Source: Helicobacter pametensis ATCC 51478 (GTDB taxonomy: Bacteria; Campylobacterota; Campylobacteria; Campylobacterales; Helicobacteraceae). Taken from it: 64,000 bases of DNA. The notes beneath the pieces were generated by a model that was given only the letters and a program-made list of their open reading frames with translations, was not told the origin of the DNA and ran no database searches. Positions 1 to 9,643 of this stretch are shown here, one piece after another; the first letter of the stretch is position 1, and each line of letters begins with the position of its first letter. The stretch spans positions 375,478 through 439,477 of the forward strand of contig NZ_KI912401.1 of the NCBI RefSeq assembly GCF_000518225.1. The letters run 5' to 3'. Position numbers and translations under genes: made by a program.

Positions 1-882
1 TGGAGTTTCTTCATAAAATTTAGCCGTAGCCTCAACTCTCTCAAGAGAAAGGACAATATCAGGCTTGATTCCATGCTGATACAAAATAGGAAATGAAGCA
101 TCGATACAGAAAATAGTCGCATACTGAGCAACTTGCTTGAGGAGTGGAAGCTGCTTGTAGAGACTAGGACCCGTGGAGACTATGATTGCTGTATCACGAT
201 TTTTGAGCTTTAAGACAAGATCGATCAGTGTTGGAGTCTGAATCGTCTCTGGAAGATTTGCGATGTGATGCTTGATCCCAATGATAGCATCTTTGGCATC
301 ATTTCCCACAGCGACCACAAGATGCTCAATCGCCCTAATAAAACTTTGATTGATTCTCAAAAAATCATCACGATATCGCTCATAATAGGCATTGAAAATC
401 TCAAGCATATAAGTTTTGACATAAAATTTTGAATGCTTATCATTCTCAAAGAGCCAAGCCACTCCCTGATCATCAAGACTCTCACAAAGCACAAGCTTCC
501 CATCCAAAATCTCTTGTGAAAAATCAATAAAATGTATTGCAATAAACAAAATCTCAAGCTCAGGCTCGATCACCACAATTCTTCTGCGAATCTCTTGATC
601 CAACAAAAGCTTATAAAGCACACCATTACCCATCCCATAAAAATACAAGTAAGGATAATACGCATACTCTCCTAGTGTCTCAAAGCGCTTCATCGTCTCT
701 TCAAGAGGTTGAGTGGCAAAAAGTGCGACAGTGTTTTGCTTGTCGATGATATTGTAGTTAGCGATATCATCACTCATAAACACTTCATATTTCTGATTTG
801 GAATCACTGCTTGAAGTTTGAGCGCAAGATTTGGATTTTTGATCGCAATTGATGCAAGATTGGATTCAAAAAAATTATTCAT
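1..882 (-). CDS. Maf-family flagellin glycosyltransferase (motility accessory factor), 3' part missing
   Basis: The frame is open for all 294 codons from an ATG at 882 to the window edge, so the C-terminus lies outside. The product starts MNNFFESNLASIAIKNP and contains YFYGMGNGVLYKLL, VVIEPELEILF and, near the cut end, TAIIVSTGPSLYKQLPLL, the pattern of the Maf/DUF115 family. Maf proteins act in the cytoplasm and attach pseudaminic or legionaminic acid to Ser/Thr of flagellin before export. A Maf gene also follows flaB in H. pylori, which supports the call. The start has an AAGG ribosome site about 7 bases upstream. A run of 13 G on the coding strand lies 23-35 bases before the ATG and could modulate expression. 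The preferred sugar cannot be read from sequence. Confidence 0.85.
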   Translation of the reverse strand, partial: MNNFFESNLASIAIKNPNLALKLQAVIPNQKYEVFMSDDIANYNIIDKQNTVALFATQPLEETMKRFETLGEYAYYPYLYFYGMGNGVLYKLLLDQEIRRRIVVIEPELEILFIAIHFIDFSQEILDGKLVLCESLDDQGVAWLFENDKHSKFYVKTYMLEIFNAYYERYRDDFLRINQSFIRAIEHLVVAVGNDAKDAIIGIKHHIANLPETIQTPTLIDLVLKLKNRDTAIIVSTGPSLYKQLPLLKQVAQYATIFCIDASFPILYQHGIKPDIVLSLERVEATAKFYEETP

Positions 883-904
883 CTTTAAGCCTTACTAGGA
901 TTTA

Positions 905-917
905 CCCCCCCCCCCCC
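905..917 (-). repeat. Homopolymer tract C13 (G13 on coding strand) between flaB and maf
   Basis: Thirteen C on the + strand fill part of the 51-base gap between the flaB stop and the maf start. Runs of this length in Helicobacter change length by slippage. On the maf strand the tract directly follows an AT, making ATG plus four Gly codons and a stop (MGGGG), a possible leader peptide. No tract length joins this short frame to maf. Confidence 0.9.
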
Positions 918-933
918 ATCAAATCCCCAAATG

Positions 934-2478
934 TTATTGCAAAAGTCTCAAAACATTCTGCTGAACTGCATTTGCTTGAGCCATGGCAAAGCTCCCGCTT
1001 TGAGCCAAGATATTATGCTTAGAGAATGTCGCAGATTCTTCAGCGAAATCCACATCACGGATTTGTGATTCTGCTGCTTTTACATTGACTTGTGTGACAG
1101 AGATATTATTGATCGTTGAGGTGAGCTGATTTTGCACAGAACCTAGATCTGATCTGATCTTATCAAGCTGAATCCTTGCTGACTCTGCCAAGTCCATAAC
1201 AATCATCGCTCCCTCCAAGCTCGTCACACCAGAGCTTAAACCTTGTGCATTTAAGTTGGCTTGTGCCACATTGGCATTGGCTCCAGAGGCAGAAGCCACA
1301 TTGGAATCAAAATTTCCAAGCAAAGATCTTAGAGCGATCGTCGCCTCAGCGATTCCTTGTGCAGAATGGAATCCAACATGACTAAAGTTTGTCCCACTTA
1401 CGACGATATCCCTTGCACTGGTTCGTGTCAATGTGAGACGGCCAACGATTGCGTGATTGGTGCCTGAGATTCCTGCAAAGTTTCCACCACCAAACACTGC
1501 ACCTGATGCACTAATTGTCTGAATTGAAATTGCTCTTCCATCCAAGCTTTTGAGATTGATTCTTCCAGTGATATCCACATTTGCTTCAACTCCTGTAGAA
1601 TCTTTGACTGCATTGATTGCATTGACTAGTTTTCCATCAGAGTCATTTTTCTGAACGCTATCAACTGTCCCGATATTAACTCCATTGATTGTCAATCCTC
1701 TGACTGTCCCTGATTGAACTGGCATTCCACCTGTGGCCATAACATTCCAGCTAGCTCTTACCCCAAGCTTATCTGAATAGCGATTGATCGCCTCACTCAA
1801 AACACCAATTCCAGTTCCAGCTGAGTTTGAAATCTTGACTGTTTCGATTTCATACTGCTGAGTTCCATTGACTTCTTTGAAATTGAAAGAAACCTCTGTG
1901 AGATTCTTAGCCCCAGCACTCGCTTTCATTCCCACACCATCAAAGGATGCTGTTTCCATACGAACATGACCAATTTTGTCTGAATTAGTTGATCCAATAC
2001 TTGCTTTGACTGTTGTGTTGGAAAAAGCACCGATTTGAAATTCTTTATTGGTAAATGCACCTGAGAGCATTTGCTGACCATTGAAGCTTGTTGTGTTGGC
2101 GATATTATCCAACTCTTCTAGCAATCTTGTGATGTCTGCTTGAAGAGCTTTTCTTGTTTCTGTGGTTTGTCCATCTTGAGCAGCTTGAATCGCCTTAGTT
2201 TTGATTGTATCAAGGATTTTGATCTGCTCATCCATCGCCTTATCAGCAACTTGGATCATCCCAATCGCATCATTGGCATTTCTAATCGCCTGTCCCAATC
2301 CTTCACTCTGAGATCTCAAGCTATCAGCAATCGACATCCCCGAGGCATCATCTGCTGCTTTATTGATCCTAAGACCAGAACTCAACTTCTCCAATGAACT
2401 ACTAATAGACCGATTATTTTGCACACCAATGCTGTGAGCATTTAATGCTGCAATATTTGTGTTTATCCTAAAACTCAT
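934..2478 (-). CDS. flaB: Flagellin B
   Basis: At 514 residues it has the length of H. pylori FlaB and closely matches it in the conserved N-terminal D0/D1 region ([36 protein letters not shown]) and the C-terminal D1/D0 region ([29 protein letters not shown]). The middle (about residues 180-400) is the surface-exposed, usually glycosylated part. FlaB is the minor flagellin, found near the hook in the sheathed filament. It is translated from an ATG with an AAGGA site and driven by the sigma-54 promoter at 2521-2535. The nearby maf gene and the distant legionaminic acid locus are the likely sources of its glycosylation. Confidence 0.96.
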   Translation of the reverse strand: MSFRINTNIAALNAHSIGVQNNRSISSSLEKLSSGLRINKAADDASGMSIADSLRSQSEGLGQAIRNANDAIGMIQVADKAMDEQIKILDTIKTKAIQAAQDGQTTETRKALQADITRLLEELDNIANTTSFNGQQMLSGAFTNKEFQIGAFSNTTVKASIGSTNSDKIGHVRMETASFDGVGMKASAGAKNLTEVSFNFKEVNGTQQYEIETVKISNSAGTGIGVLSEAINRYSDKLGVRASWNVMATGGMPVQSGTVRGLTINGVNIGTVDSVQKNDSDGKLVNAINAVKDSTGVEANVDITGRINLKSLDGRAISIQTISASGAVFGGGNFAGISGTNHAIVGRLTLTRTSARDIVVSGTNFSHVGFHSAQGIAEATIALRSLLGNFDSNVASASGANANVAQANLNAQGLSSGVTSLEGAMIVMDLAESARIQLDKIRSDLGSVQNQLTSTINNISVTQVNVKAAESQIRDVDFAEESATFSKHNILAQSGSFAMAQANAVQQNVLRLLQ

Positions 2479-2520
2479 GCCGTATCCTTACTGAAGAAAA
2501 TTACAACGAGAGTTTTATAA

Positions 2521-2535
2521 GCAAGATGCGTTCCA
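2521..2535 (-). promoter_or_regulatory. Sigma-54 (RpoN) promoter of flaB
   Basis: On the minus strand the sequence reads TGGAACG-CATC-TTGC, an almost ideal -24/-12 element with GG and GC ten bases apart. Initiation would fall near 2509, leaving a leader of about 30 bases before the flaB ATG. RpoN control of flaB is established in H. pylori. Confidence 0.9.
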
Positions 2536-2636
2536 CAAATTAAATCAGGATTCCAAAATATGAGATCAATAAAGCTAGAACGACCAATTCAAGGTGATCA
2601 GTCAATAAAAAATAGAAAAATCAGAAGAGAAAAAGA

Positions 2637-2724
2637 TGGCCGGGAGAGAGGGATTCGAACCCCCGGAGGTGTGACCCTCAACGGTTTTCAAGACCGCCGC
2701 TTTCGACCACTCAGCCATCTCCCG
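2637..2724 (-). tRNA. tRNA-Ser(TGA)
   Basis: The minus strand folds as a class II tRNA. The acceptor stem is CGGGAGA/TCTCCCG, the anticodon loop CTTGAAA carries TGA, there is a long variable arm, a GGTTCGAATCC T arm, discriminator G and an encoded CCA. It is last in a four-tRNA transcript. Confidence 0.95.
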
Positions 2725-2734
2725 TTTGTGATGA

Positions 2735-2809
2735 TGGAGGCGACACTCGGATTCGAACCGAGGAATCAAGGCTTTGCAGGCCCATGCCTTACCACTTGGC
2801 TATGTCGCC
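2735..2809 (-). tRNA. tRNA-Cys(GCA)
   Basis: The minus strand gives acceptor stem GGCGACA/TGTCGCC, anticodon GCA in loop CTGCAAA, T arm with GGTTCGAATCC, discriminator T and encoded CCA. Confidence 0.95.
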
Positions 2810-2810
2810 A

Positions 2811-2897
2811 TGGTGCCCGAGGCCGGACTTGAACCGGCACGAACGCAATGTTCGAGGGATTTTAAGTCCCTTGTGTCTACCATTCCACCACCCGGGC
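2811..2897 (-). tRNA. tRNA-Leu(TAA)
   Basis: A class II tRNA on the minus strand, with acceptor GCCCGGG/CTCGGGC (one G-T pair), anticodon TAA in loop CTTAAAA, a long variable arm, a GGTTCAAGTCC T arm and encoded CCA. One base separates it from tRNA-Cys. Confidence 0.95.
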
Positions 2898-2946
2898 CTA
2901 GGGCACACTACTAAAATATAAGGTTATCTTCAAAAAGTAAAAAACA

Positions 2947-3021
2947 TGGAGCGGGAAACGAGGATCGAACTCGCGGCCCCAACCTTGGCAAGGTTGTGCT
3001 CTACCACTGAGCTATTCCCGC
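2947..3021 (-). tRNA. tRNA-Gly(GCC)
   Basis: The first tRNA of the cluster. Acceptor GCGGGAA pairs with TTCCCGC, the anticodon is GCC in loop TTGCCAA, and the T arm has GTTCGATC. Discriminator T and CCA are encoded. Confidence 0.95.
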
Positions 3022-3035
3022 ATCAAAAAAGTGGA

Positions 3036-3064
3036 ATTCTAACAGGGAAAGCCAAAAAAATCAA
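3036..3064 (-). promoter_or_regulatory. Promoter of the tRNA Gly-Leu-Cys-Ser operon
   Basis: On the minus strand TTGATT (-35), a 17-base spacer and TAGAAT (-10) precede tRNA-Gly by 14 bases. Both boxes and the spacing match a vegetative sigma-70-type promoter unusually well for this group, as expected for a stable RNA operon. Confidence 0.75.
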
Positions 3065-3128
3065 GATGTTTTCAGAAGTTTTTGACTAAAATACGGCTTC
3101 TAACCCAAACTTCCCCTAAGGACAGATC

Positions 3129-4268
3129 GTGCTAAACTCATTTCAAACCTACCCTTTTGAAAAGCTCTCCCTTCTTCTAGAAGGTATTCAAACTGAAGCT
3201 GAAAATGTAGTTGATCTAACGATTGGAGAACCTCAATTTGAGACTCCAAAACCCATCCAAGAAGCTCTTCAAAACTCCACACATCTGCTCAGGAAATATC
3301 CCAAATCTGCTGGGGAATCTTCTCTTAAAGATGCACAAATCAATTTTATCAAGACGCGCTTTGATCTCTCTCTTGCACCTCATCAGCTCATCCCCACATT
3401 TGGCACAAGAGAAGTTTTGTTCAATTTTCCACATTTTCTGCTCTCCAACAAATCAGACGCTCACATCGCCTATCCCAATCCTTTCTATCAAATTTATGAG
3501 GGTGGAGCCATCGGAGCCAAAGCTCAGATCATCCTAATGGATCTCACAAAAGAGAATCAATTCAAACCCTCACTGACCCAAAGCGATCTTCAAAAAGTCA
3601 ATCTTGTGATTCTCAACTCTCCTAATAATCCCACAGGAAGTATTCTCACGCTAGAGGAGCTTTGCACTTGGGTTGAACTTGCCCTCAAATATGATTTCAT
3701 CATCTTAAGCGATGAATGCTATAGTGAAATCTATCAAGACACTCCTCCCCCAAGTATTCTAGAGGCTTGTCTTCAGGTCCAAAATACTTCTTTTGATAAC
3801 ATTCTCGCCCTCAATTCCATCTCCAAGCGCTCCTGCGCTCCTGGTCTAAGAAGTGGATTTATCGCTGGGGATTCCAAACTTCTTGAGGCATATCAGCTCT
3901 ATCGCACCTATATAGGATGCGCTATCCCCCTCCCTCTCCAAGAAGCTGCAAAGGTAGCTTGGAATCTCTCAAGTGAACCAACACGCCTTCTATATGCGCA
4001 AAATCTCAAAATCGCTCAAGATATCTTTCCTCAAACTCAAATCTCACCTTATACATTTTATGTCTGGCTTGAAGTGGGCGATGAGCTAAGTTTCACTACA
4101 ATGCTTTATAGAGATTATGGGATCAAGGTTCTTCCAGGAAGTTTCTTGGGACGCAATGGAGCAGGCAAAGGTTTTGTGCGTCTTGCACTTGTCTATCCTC
4201 CCTCTATGATCTCTATCGCTCTTCAAAAGATTCAATACGCACTCAAACACTTCAAGGAGGACAAATGA
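3129..4268 (+). CDS. dapC: PLP aminotransferase, probable succinyldiaminopimelate aminotransferase
   Basis: A 379-residue fold-type I class I/II aminotransferase. The NSPNNPTGS signature is near residue 165, DECYSE near 195, and the PLP lysine is in SISKRSCAPGLRSGF near 235-248. DapC transfers an amino group from glutamate to N-succinyl-2-amino-6-ketopimelate in lysine/diaminopimelate synthesis. A gene of this type lies directly before murC in H. pylori as well, and both serve peptidoglycan precursors. It starts with GTG, preceded by AAGGA, and overlaps murC by ATGA. Substrate specificity is inferred from family and context; another aminotransferase role is possible. Confidence 0.75.
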   Translation: MLNSFQTYPFEKLSLLLEGIQTEAENVVDLTIGEPQFETPKPIQEALQNSTHLLRKYPKSAGESSLKDAQINFIKTRFDLSLAPHQLIPTFGTREVLFNFPHFLLSNKSDAHIAYPNPFYQIYEGGAIGAKAQIILMDLTKENQFKPSLTQSDLQKVNLVILNSPNNPTGSILTLEELCTWVELALKYDFIILSDECYSEIYQDTPPPSILEACLQVQNTSFDNILALNSISKRSCAPGLRSGFIAGDSKLLEAYQLYRTYIGCAIPLPLQEAAKVAWNLSSEPTRLLYAQNLKIAQDIFPQTQISPYTFYVWLEVGDELSFTTMLYRDYGIKVLPGSFLGRNGAGKGFVRLALVYPPSMISIALQKIQYALKHFKEDK

Positions 4269-5572
4269 ATATACACTGCATTGGTATCGGTGGGATTGGT
4301 ATCTCAGGAATCGCACGCTATCTCAAATCTCAAGGCCACACCATCAGTGGATCAGATATCGCCTCCAACAAAATCATCAAAAATCTTCAAAAAGAAGGAT
4401 TCCAAATCTCTATCCCCCACAATCCCCAATGTATCTCTGATCAACATCTCATTATCCACTCTGCCATCATCAAGGCTGATAATGTCGAGATTTTGGAAGC
4501 ACAAAAGAAAAATATCCGCATCCTCTCCCGCAAAGAAGCACTCAAAGAAATCTTGAGCAATCGACAAGTCTTTAGTGTCTGTGGTGCCCATGGCAAAAGC
4601 ACGACAAGTGCGATGCTTAGTAGCATCCTTCCTCATTTTGGGGCTATTATTGGCGCAGAGAGCAAAGAATTTGGCAGCAATGTGCGCTGCTCACAAAGCA
4701 ATGGCCTTATCTTTGAAGCTGATGAATCAGATCAAAGCTTTCTCAACTCCAATCCCTATTGCGCCATCGTTACCAATGCTGAACCTGAACATATGGAAAA
4801 CTACAACTACAATCTAGAAGAATTTTATGGTGCTTATGAAGCATTTCTCACACAAGCCCAAAAACGCGTCATCAATATGGATGATCCATTTTTGCAAACT
4901 CTAAGCCTTGAAGCCTTGCGTCTCTATCCTCAACGCGATATCCAAAATCTCACATTTTTTCTCAAAGAAGGTGAGCCCTATACTCGCTTTGATCTCAAGA
5001 ATCTAGGGACATTTGAAGTATGGGGACTTGGGAATCACACAGCACTCAATGCTTCTTTGGCAATCTTGGCAAGCTTAGATGAGCTCCCCCTTGAGGAGAT
5101 TCGCCACAATCTCTCCAGCTTTCAGGGCATCAAAAAACGCTTTGATATTTTGCACAAAGATCAAGCGGTGATTATCGATGATTATGCACATCATCCTACA
5201 GAGATCAAGGCTACTCTCCAAGCCCTTCAAGCTTACAATGCACTTCGCACTCCCCTCCCCATCACTTGCATCTGGCAGCCTCATAAATATTCTAGATTCC
5301 TAGACAATCAAGAGGCCTTCATTGAGTGCTTCAAGGGCTGTGATCGATTGATCATTTTGCCTGTTTGGAAAGCTGGAGAAGAACATCAAGAAATCGACTT
5401 TGCCTCTCTCTTTGCCCGATACCATCCCACATTTGCCACACATATCACACGACACCATGATGGGATTGCACTTTGTGATTCTAAGGGAGAATTTGAATAT
5501 CTTAGAGAGGGAATTATCATCGGACTTGGGGCTGGAAATATCACAGAGCAACTAAGAGGAACACTTGAATAA
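4265..5572 (+). CDS. murC: UDP-N-acetylmuramate-L-alanine ligase
   Basis: MurC adds L-alanine to UDP-MurNAc with ATP in the cytoplasm, the first step of the peptide stem. The 435 residues show the N-terminal nucleotide-sugar domain (CIGIGGIGISGIARYL), the ATP loop GAHGKSTTSAML near residue 105, FEADESDQSFL, the NAEPEHMENY motif and the C-terminal domain motif DDYAHHPTEI near 305. The start overlaps the preceding aminotransferase, and the stop overlaps the TTG start of mutS2, so the three genes are one transcription unit. Confidence 0.95.
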   Translation: MNIHCIGIGGIGISGIARYLKSQGHTISGSDIASNKIIKNLQKEGFQISIPHNPQCISDQHLIIHSAIIKADNVEILEAQKKNIRILSRKEALKEILSNRQVFSVCGAHGKSTTSAMLSSILPHFGAIIGAESKEFGSNVRCSQSNGLIFEADESDQSFLNSNPYCAIVTNAEPEHMENYNYNLEEFYGAYEAFLTQAQKRVINMDDPFLQTLSLEALRLYPQRDIQNLTFFLKEGEPYTRFDLKNLGTFEVWGLGNHTALNASLAILASLDELPLEEIRHNLSSFQGIKKRFDILHKDQAVIIDDYAHHPTEIKATLQALQAYNALRTPLPITCIWQPHKYSRFLDNQEAFIECFKGCDRLIILPVWKAGEEHQEIDFASLFARYHPTFATHITRHHDGIALCDSKGEFEYLREGIIIGLGAGNITEQLRGTLE

Positions 5573-7772
5573 TCTCATCCAAAAACTTGATCTCTCAGAT
5601 TTTATCGCCTCTTTTGTAGATTTTTTTGCACGCCCAAAGGAGATCACTTTGCAAGGAGATGAGGGATTTCATATCGCAGCACTCAAAGAGCTTGAGACTT
5701 TCACACTCCCTCCTCTCCCCATCATTCCCGATCTCAATTCACAACTAATGCTCTTGCAAAAATTTGGAATCCTCAAACTAGATGAAATCGTGGCATTTTC
5801 TAAGATTATTGCTTATTTTTCCCTTATTCAAAAGGCAAGCTTTATCCCCAAAGATGGGATATTGAAAGCATGGCTTGAGAAGATCATCATCCCTCCAAAT
5901 CTCATTGAAATCTCAAAATATTTTGATCAAGAAGGTGAGATTAAAGAGGGGCAATTTGATGAATTAGATGGCTTGCGACACGCTCTTGCATCCAACAAAA
6001 AACAAATCTCCAAGCTTTTTTCTCAACTTCTTGCGCAAGATCGATTAGCTCCCTATCTTGTAGATCGCCAGATTCACTATCTCAATGGAAATGAATGTTT
6101 ATTGCTCAAAGCTGGATTCAATCACAGCATCAAAGGTCTCATCATCTCAAGATCACAGACTGGATTTTTTTATCTCTGCCCTGAGGGGATCATCAAACTC
6201 AAAGAAAAAGAAACTCAAATCCAAGATGCCATCCAAAATCTCATCTTTCAAATCTGCAAAACAATCAGTCAAAGTTTTCAAAAACACTTAAAATTTTTGA
6301 AATTTATCAACCAAAGCTTTGACACACTCGATCATCTCAATGCACGCAGTCAATTTGCCAAAAGTAAAAATTTGCAATTCCTTTTCAGATCACATACCCA
6401 AGAGCTTATTTTGCATGACTATGCACATCCAGCACTCAAAAATCCAAAACTTCTCAACCTCTCGCTCAAACAAAACCTACTCATGATCACAGGTGTGAAT
6501 GCTGGAGGAAAAACGATGCTACTCAAATCCATCTTGAGCTGTGCCTTTTTGAGCAAGTATCTCATCCCTCAAAAAATCAATGCTCAAAAATCTAAAATTG
6601 GCTATTTCAAACAAATCCATGCCATCATCTCTGATCCACAAAATAGCAAAAATGATATTTCCACATTTGCAGGCAGAATGCTTGAAATCTCCAAGATTCT
6701 CAATGCTGATTCGATGCTTTTGGCAATCGATGAGATTGAGCTTGGAACAGATTCTGATGAAGCTTCTAGCCTCTACAAATCCATCCTTGAGCATCTATTG
6801 CAAAAAAATAATAAAATCATCATCACCACGCATCACAAACGCCTCGCATCTCTTATGGCCACTCATCCCAAAGTCGAACTTTTGGCTGCACTTTTTGATG
6901 AAAAAAATCAAATTCCCACTTTTGGATTCTTACAAGGAAGTATTGGCAAAAGTTATGCATTTGAAACCGCAATGCGCTACAACATCCCTCCAAGCCTTAT
7001 CCAAAGAGCGAAAGAACATTATGGTGATGACAAAGAAAAACTCAATGCTTTGATTGAAAAATCAACACTTTTGGAACTTGAACTCCATCAAAAAAATCAG
7101 CAACTCACCCAAGAGATTCAAAAAACTCAAGATAGACAGCGACAACTCCAAGATCAAATCCAAGACAACAAACAAGAGCTACTTCATTTCAAGCAAAAGC
7201 TCCAAAAAACCTATGATGAAGCACTTCTAGCACTCAAACAAGAAGCAAAAAGCCTCACAAAGATTCATCAAAATATGAACAAGGCCAATCAGATTCTCAA
7301 AACCCAGCACACAATCCCCACTCCAAAAATCACCCAAGAACTTCAAATCGGACAGAGGATCAAATACCGCAATGAGAGAGGAGTCATCATCGGAAAAAAC
7401 ACCAAAGGCTTCTTGATCGAATGCGAAAATGGTATGAAACTCAAAGCCTTGGCTCATGAACTCACACCCATCCATCACAATCCACCCAAACCTCAAAAGA
7501 TCAAGACCAAAATCACAGCTCCCAAAAATACAGTTGGAATCAGTCTTGATCTCCATGGTTTACGCGCTGAAGAAGCACTAGAAAGGGCTGATAAATTTCT
7601 ATCTGATTGCCTTTTGGCAGGATATGATGAAGTTCTCATCTATCATGGGATTGGTGGGGGTGTTCTCTCCAAAGTGATCAAAGACTTCTTGCTTTCTCAT
7701 CCCAAAGTTGTGCGCTTTGAAGATGCACCACCTCAAATGGGTGGATTTGGAGCCAAGCTTATCTGGCTCTAA
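5565..7772 (+). CDS. mutS2: MutS2 endonuclease/ATPase
   Basis: A 735-residue MutS2. It has a MutS-type core and ATPase (Walker [12 protein letters not shown] near residue 312, Walker [18 protein letters not shown]), a coiled-coil stretch rich in Gln/Lys/Glu around 490-575, and a C-terminal Smr nuclease domain ([12 protein letters not shown] and [13 protein letters not shown]). MutS2 suppresses homologous recombination, and H. pylori MutS2 also helps repair oxidative damage. The start is TTG with AGAGGA upstream, inside the murC end. The 3' end overlaps the convergent chemoreceptor gene by four bases. Confidence 0.92.
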   Translation: MNNLIQKLDLSDFIASFVDFFARPKEITLQGDEGFHIAALKELETFTLPPLPIIPDLNSQLMLLQKFGILKLDEIVAFSKIIAYFSLIQKASFIPKDGILKAWLEKIIIPPNLIEISKYFDQEGEIKEGQFDELDGLRHALASNKKQISKLFSQLLAQDRLAPYLVDRQIHYLNGNECLLLKAGFNHSIKGLIISRSQTGFFYLCPEGIIKLKEKETQIQDAIQNLIFQICKTISQSFQKHLKFLKFINQSFDTLDHLNARSQFAKSKNLQFLFRSHTQELILHDYAHPALKNPKLLNLSLKQNLLMITGVNAGGKTMLLKSILSCAFLSKYLIPQKINAQKSKIGYFKQIHAIISDPQNSKNDISTFAGRMLEISKILNADSMLLAIDEIELGTDSDEASSLYKSILEHLLQKNNKIIITTHHKRLASLMATHPKVELLAALFDEKNQIPTFGFLQGSIGKSYAFETAMRYNIPPSLIQRAKEHYGDDKEKLNALIEKSTLLELELHQKNQQLTQEIQKTQDRQRQLQDQIQDNKQELLHFKQKLQKTYDEALLALKQEAKSLTKIHQNMNKANQILKTQHTIPTPKITQELQIGQRIKYRNERGVIIGKNTKGFLIECENGMKLKALAHELTPIHHNPPKPQKIKTKITAPKNTVGISLDLHGLRAEEALERADKFLSDCLLAGYDEVLIYHGIGGGVLSKVIKDFLLSHPKVVRFEDAPPQMGGFGAKLIWL

Positions 7773-9079
7773 TGTCTTTTGGTATCTGAATTGCGCTCTT
7801 GGATCGTCTTAGCGACCCTTGAGGCACTCTCTCTGATTTGATCCATAAACTCTTTGGCCTCATTAGCAAATCTCACACCATCTTCAACTTGTGAGATACT
7901 TGATTTGATACTTTCGACCACCTGTCCTGTCACATCACGAATCGAATTGATCGTGCTTGTAATTTCTGTGATGGAATAGCTTGTGCGCTCAGCAAGCTTT
8001 CTCACCTCATCAGCCACCACAGCAAAACCTCGTCCATGTTCTCCAGCTCTTGCAGCCTCAATAGCAGCATTAAGTGCCAAAAGATTGGTCTGATCAGCAA
8101 TATCTTTGATCGTCTGAATCACAGATGTGATTTCATCTGATTGCGCACCAAGACTTGCTACAAGAGAAGAGCTTGTCTGCATCATTTCAGAGATTTCTCT
8201 CATATTGTCTGTCGTTTTTTCGATGACGCGTGTCCCATCTGTTGTAAGGGCATCATTTTCTTGAGCCATTTCTGAGGCGATACGCATATTTTCTCTATCA
8301 TTGAGGATTTGAGGAGTGATATCTGTTGCGATTTTGATCACGCGATAGGGTTTTCCTTTGGGATCCAAAATGGGAGTGTAGCTTGCCTCAAGCCAAATCT
8401 CCTTGTTATCCTTCCCGATTCTCTTAAATTTATCAGCGATAAATTCTCCAGATTTGAGACGATTCCAAAAATTGGCATATTGATCTGATTGGACAAAGGA
8501 ATCTTCACAAAAAATTTGATGATGCTTGCCTTTGATCTCCTCTAAAGCATAGCCCACAGTCCGAAGAAAATTCTCATTTGCATCAACAATATTTCCAAAA
8601 ATATCAAACTCAATAGTCGCCATTGAGCGATTGAGTGCTTGAAGTGTGTCTCGTGATTCTTGAGCTTGAGTGATAAATGTCGTGATATTTGCACTGATTG
8701 CATCTACTCTAATCAGGTTTTGATTTTCATCAAAGATTGGGCTAAATGCGACATAAAACCACACCAAGGCTCCATCTTTACTGATTTGTGAATAAATCCC
8801 TGATGCATCTTTTCCACTTTTGATCGCAAGCCACAATTGCTCATAATCAGCTTCTGACACATTTGGATTTCTAATCCCTCTATAGCCGATCCTTTTGAGC
8901 TCCTCTAGCGTGTAGCCCACAGCCTCAAGATAATTCTTATTAGCATCCAAAACCTCATTATTTACCCCCAATCTTGCGATACAAAATCCTTGATCAAGCG
9001 CACTTAGCAAAGCACCCTGTTCTTTGATAATTTTTTGAAGTTTTTGAATCTTTTCTTGTAAACCCCGATTGAAAAACAC
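7769..9079 (-). CDS. Soluble chemoreceptor with two PAS domains (Aer/BdlA-like)
   Basis: The 436-residue protein has no membrane segment. A short N-terminal coiled coil ([15 protein letters not shown]) is followed by two PAS domains at about 14-130 and 140-255, then a methyl-accepting signalling domain with the tip motif [16 protein letters not shown]. The layout resembles cytoplasmic redox or energy-taxis receptors such as Aer and BdlA, which signal to CheA/CheW. The signalling hairpin is short, ending about 75 residues after the tip, and no clear methylation helices are seen. The ligand is unknown. The gene converges on mutS2 and diverges from trmL. Confidence 0.85.
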   Translation of the reverse strand: MFFNRGLQEKIQKLQKIIKEQGALLSALDQGFCIARLGVNNEVLDANKNYLEAVGYTLEELKRIGYRGIRNPNVSEADYEQLWLAIKSGKDASGIYSQISKDGALVWFYVAFSPIFDENQNLIRVDAISANITTFITQAQESRDTLQALNRSMATIEFDIFGNIVDANENFLRTVGYALEEIKGKHHQIFCEDSFVQSDQYANFWNRLKSGEFIADKFKRIGKDNKEIWLEASYTPILDPKGKPYRVIKIATDITPQILNDRENMRIASEMAQENDALTTDGTRVIEKTTDNMREISEMMQTSSSLVASLGAQSDEITSVIQTIKDIADQTNLLALNAAIEAARAGEHGRGFAVVADEVRKLAERTSYSITEITSTINSIRDVTGQVVESIKSSISQVEDGVRFANEAKEFMDQIRESASRVAKTIQERNSDTKRH

Positions 9080-9154
9080 CGCTATCTCCTTGAATGTTTT
9101 TTGATATTATAAACCTTTCTTTACTACATATCTTTCCCTTCACAAGGTTTATTT

Positions 9155-9643
9155 ATGTTTAATATTGTCTTAGTTGAGCCCCGTATTCCACAGAATACAG
9201 GAAATATCGGAAGGCTTTGTGTTGCAGGATGGGCAAGATTGCATCTCATCCATCCCCTTGGCTTTCAAATCTCCCAAAAAGAACTCAAACGCGCAGGGAT
9301 GGATTATTGGGAAAAACTTGCAGTATATGAATGGGAAAATCTAGAGCATTTTTGGCAGTCTTTCCCTCCCGATTCTAATCATTTCTTTCTCTCTACAAAA
9401 GGAGTGCGCAACTATTTTGATGCCAAACTTTATGATGAATGTTTTTTGTATTTTGGGCGAGAAGATGCTGGCCTCCCTCCTAAGATCTTGCATCAATACT
9501 CTCAAAGTGTTTTGACACTACCCATGAGAGATGGTATTCGCAGCATCAACCTTGCTACATGTGTCGGAGCAGTTTTGTATGAAGCAATCAGACAAAACTA
9601 TCCACATATCAGCGAGCAATCTCTACCACACGACTTTCTCTAA
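9155..9643 (+). CDS. trmL: tRNA (cytidine(34)-2'-O)-methyltransferase
   Basis: A 162-residue SpoU/TrmD-fold (SPOUT) methyltransferase of TrmL length. It contains LVEPRIPQNTGNIGRLC at the N-terminus, YFGREDAGLP at about 110-120 and the knot motif LPMRDGIRSINLATCVGAVLYE. TrmL methylates the wobble nucleotide 34 of tRNA-Leu isoacceptors, which include the tRNA-Leu(TAA) type encoded in this window. The gene's 3' end overlaps the convergent rny gene by 35 bases. Confidence 0.92.
   Translation: MFNIVLVEPRIPQNTGNIGRLCVAGWARLHLIHPLGFQISQKELKRAGMDYWEKLAVYEWENLEHFWQSFPPDSNHFFLSTKGVRNYFDAKLYDECFLYFGREDAGLPPKILHQYSQSVLTLPMRDGIRSINLATCVGAVLYEAIRQNYPHISEQSLPHDFL

Noticed and set aside
2140-2397. An 85-codon open frame antisense to flaB
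   Set aside because: It lies wholly inside the conserved flagellin coding region and has no ribosome site or family resemblance.
2560-2832. A 90-codon open frame on the + strand across the tRNA cluster
   Set aside because: It is the antisense of tRNA-Ser and tRNA-Cys. The peptide is the well-known artefact of tRNA complements, not a gene.
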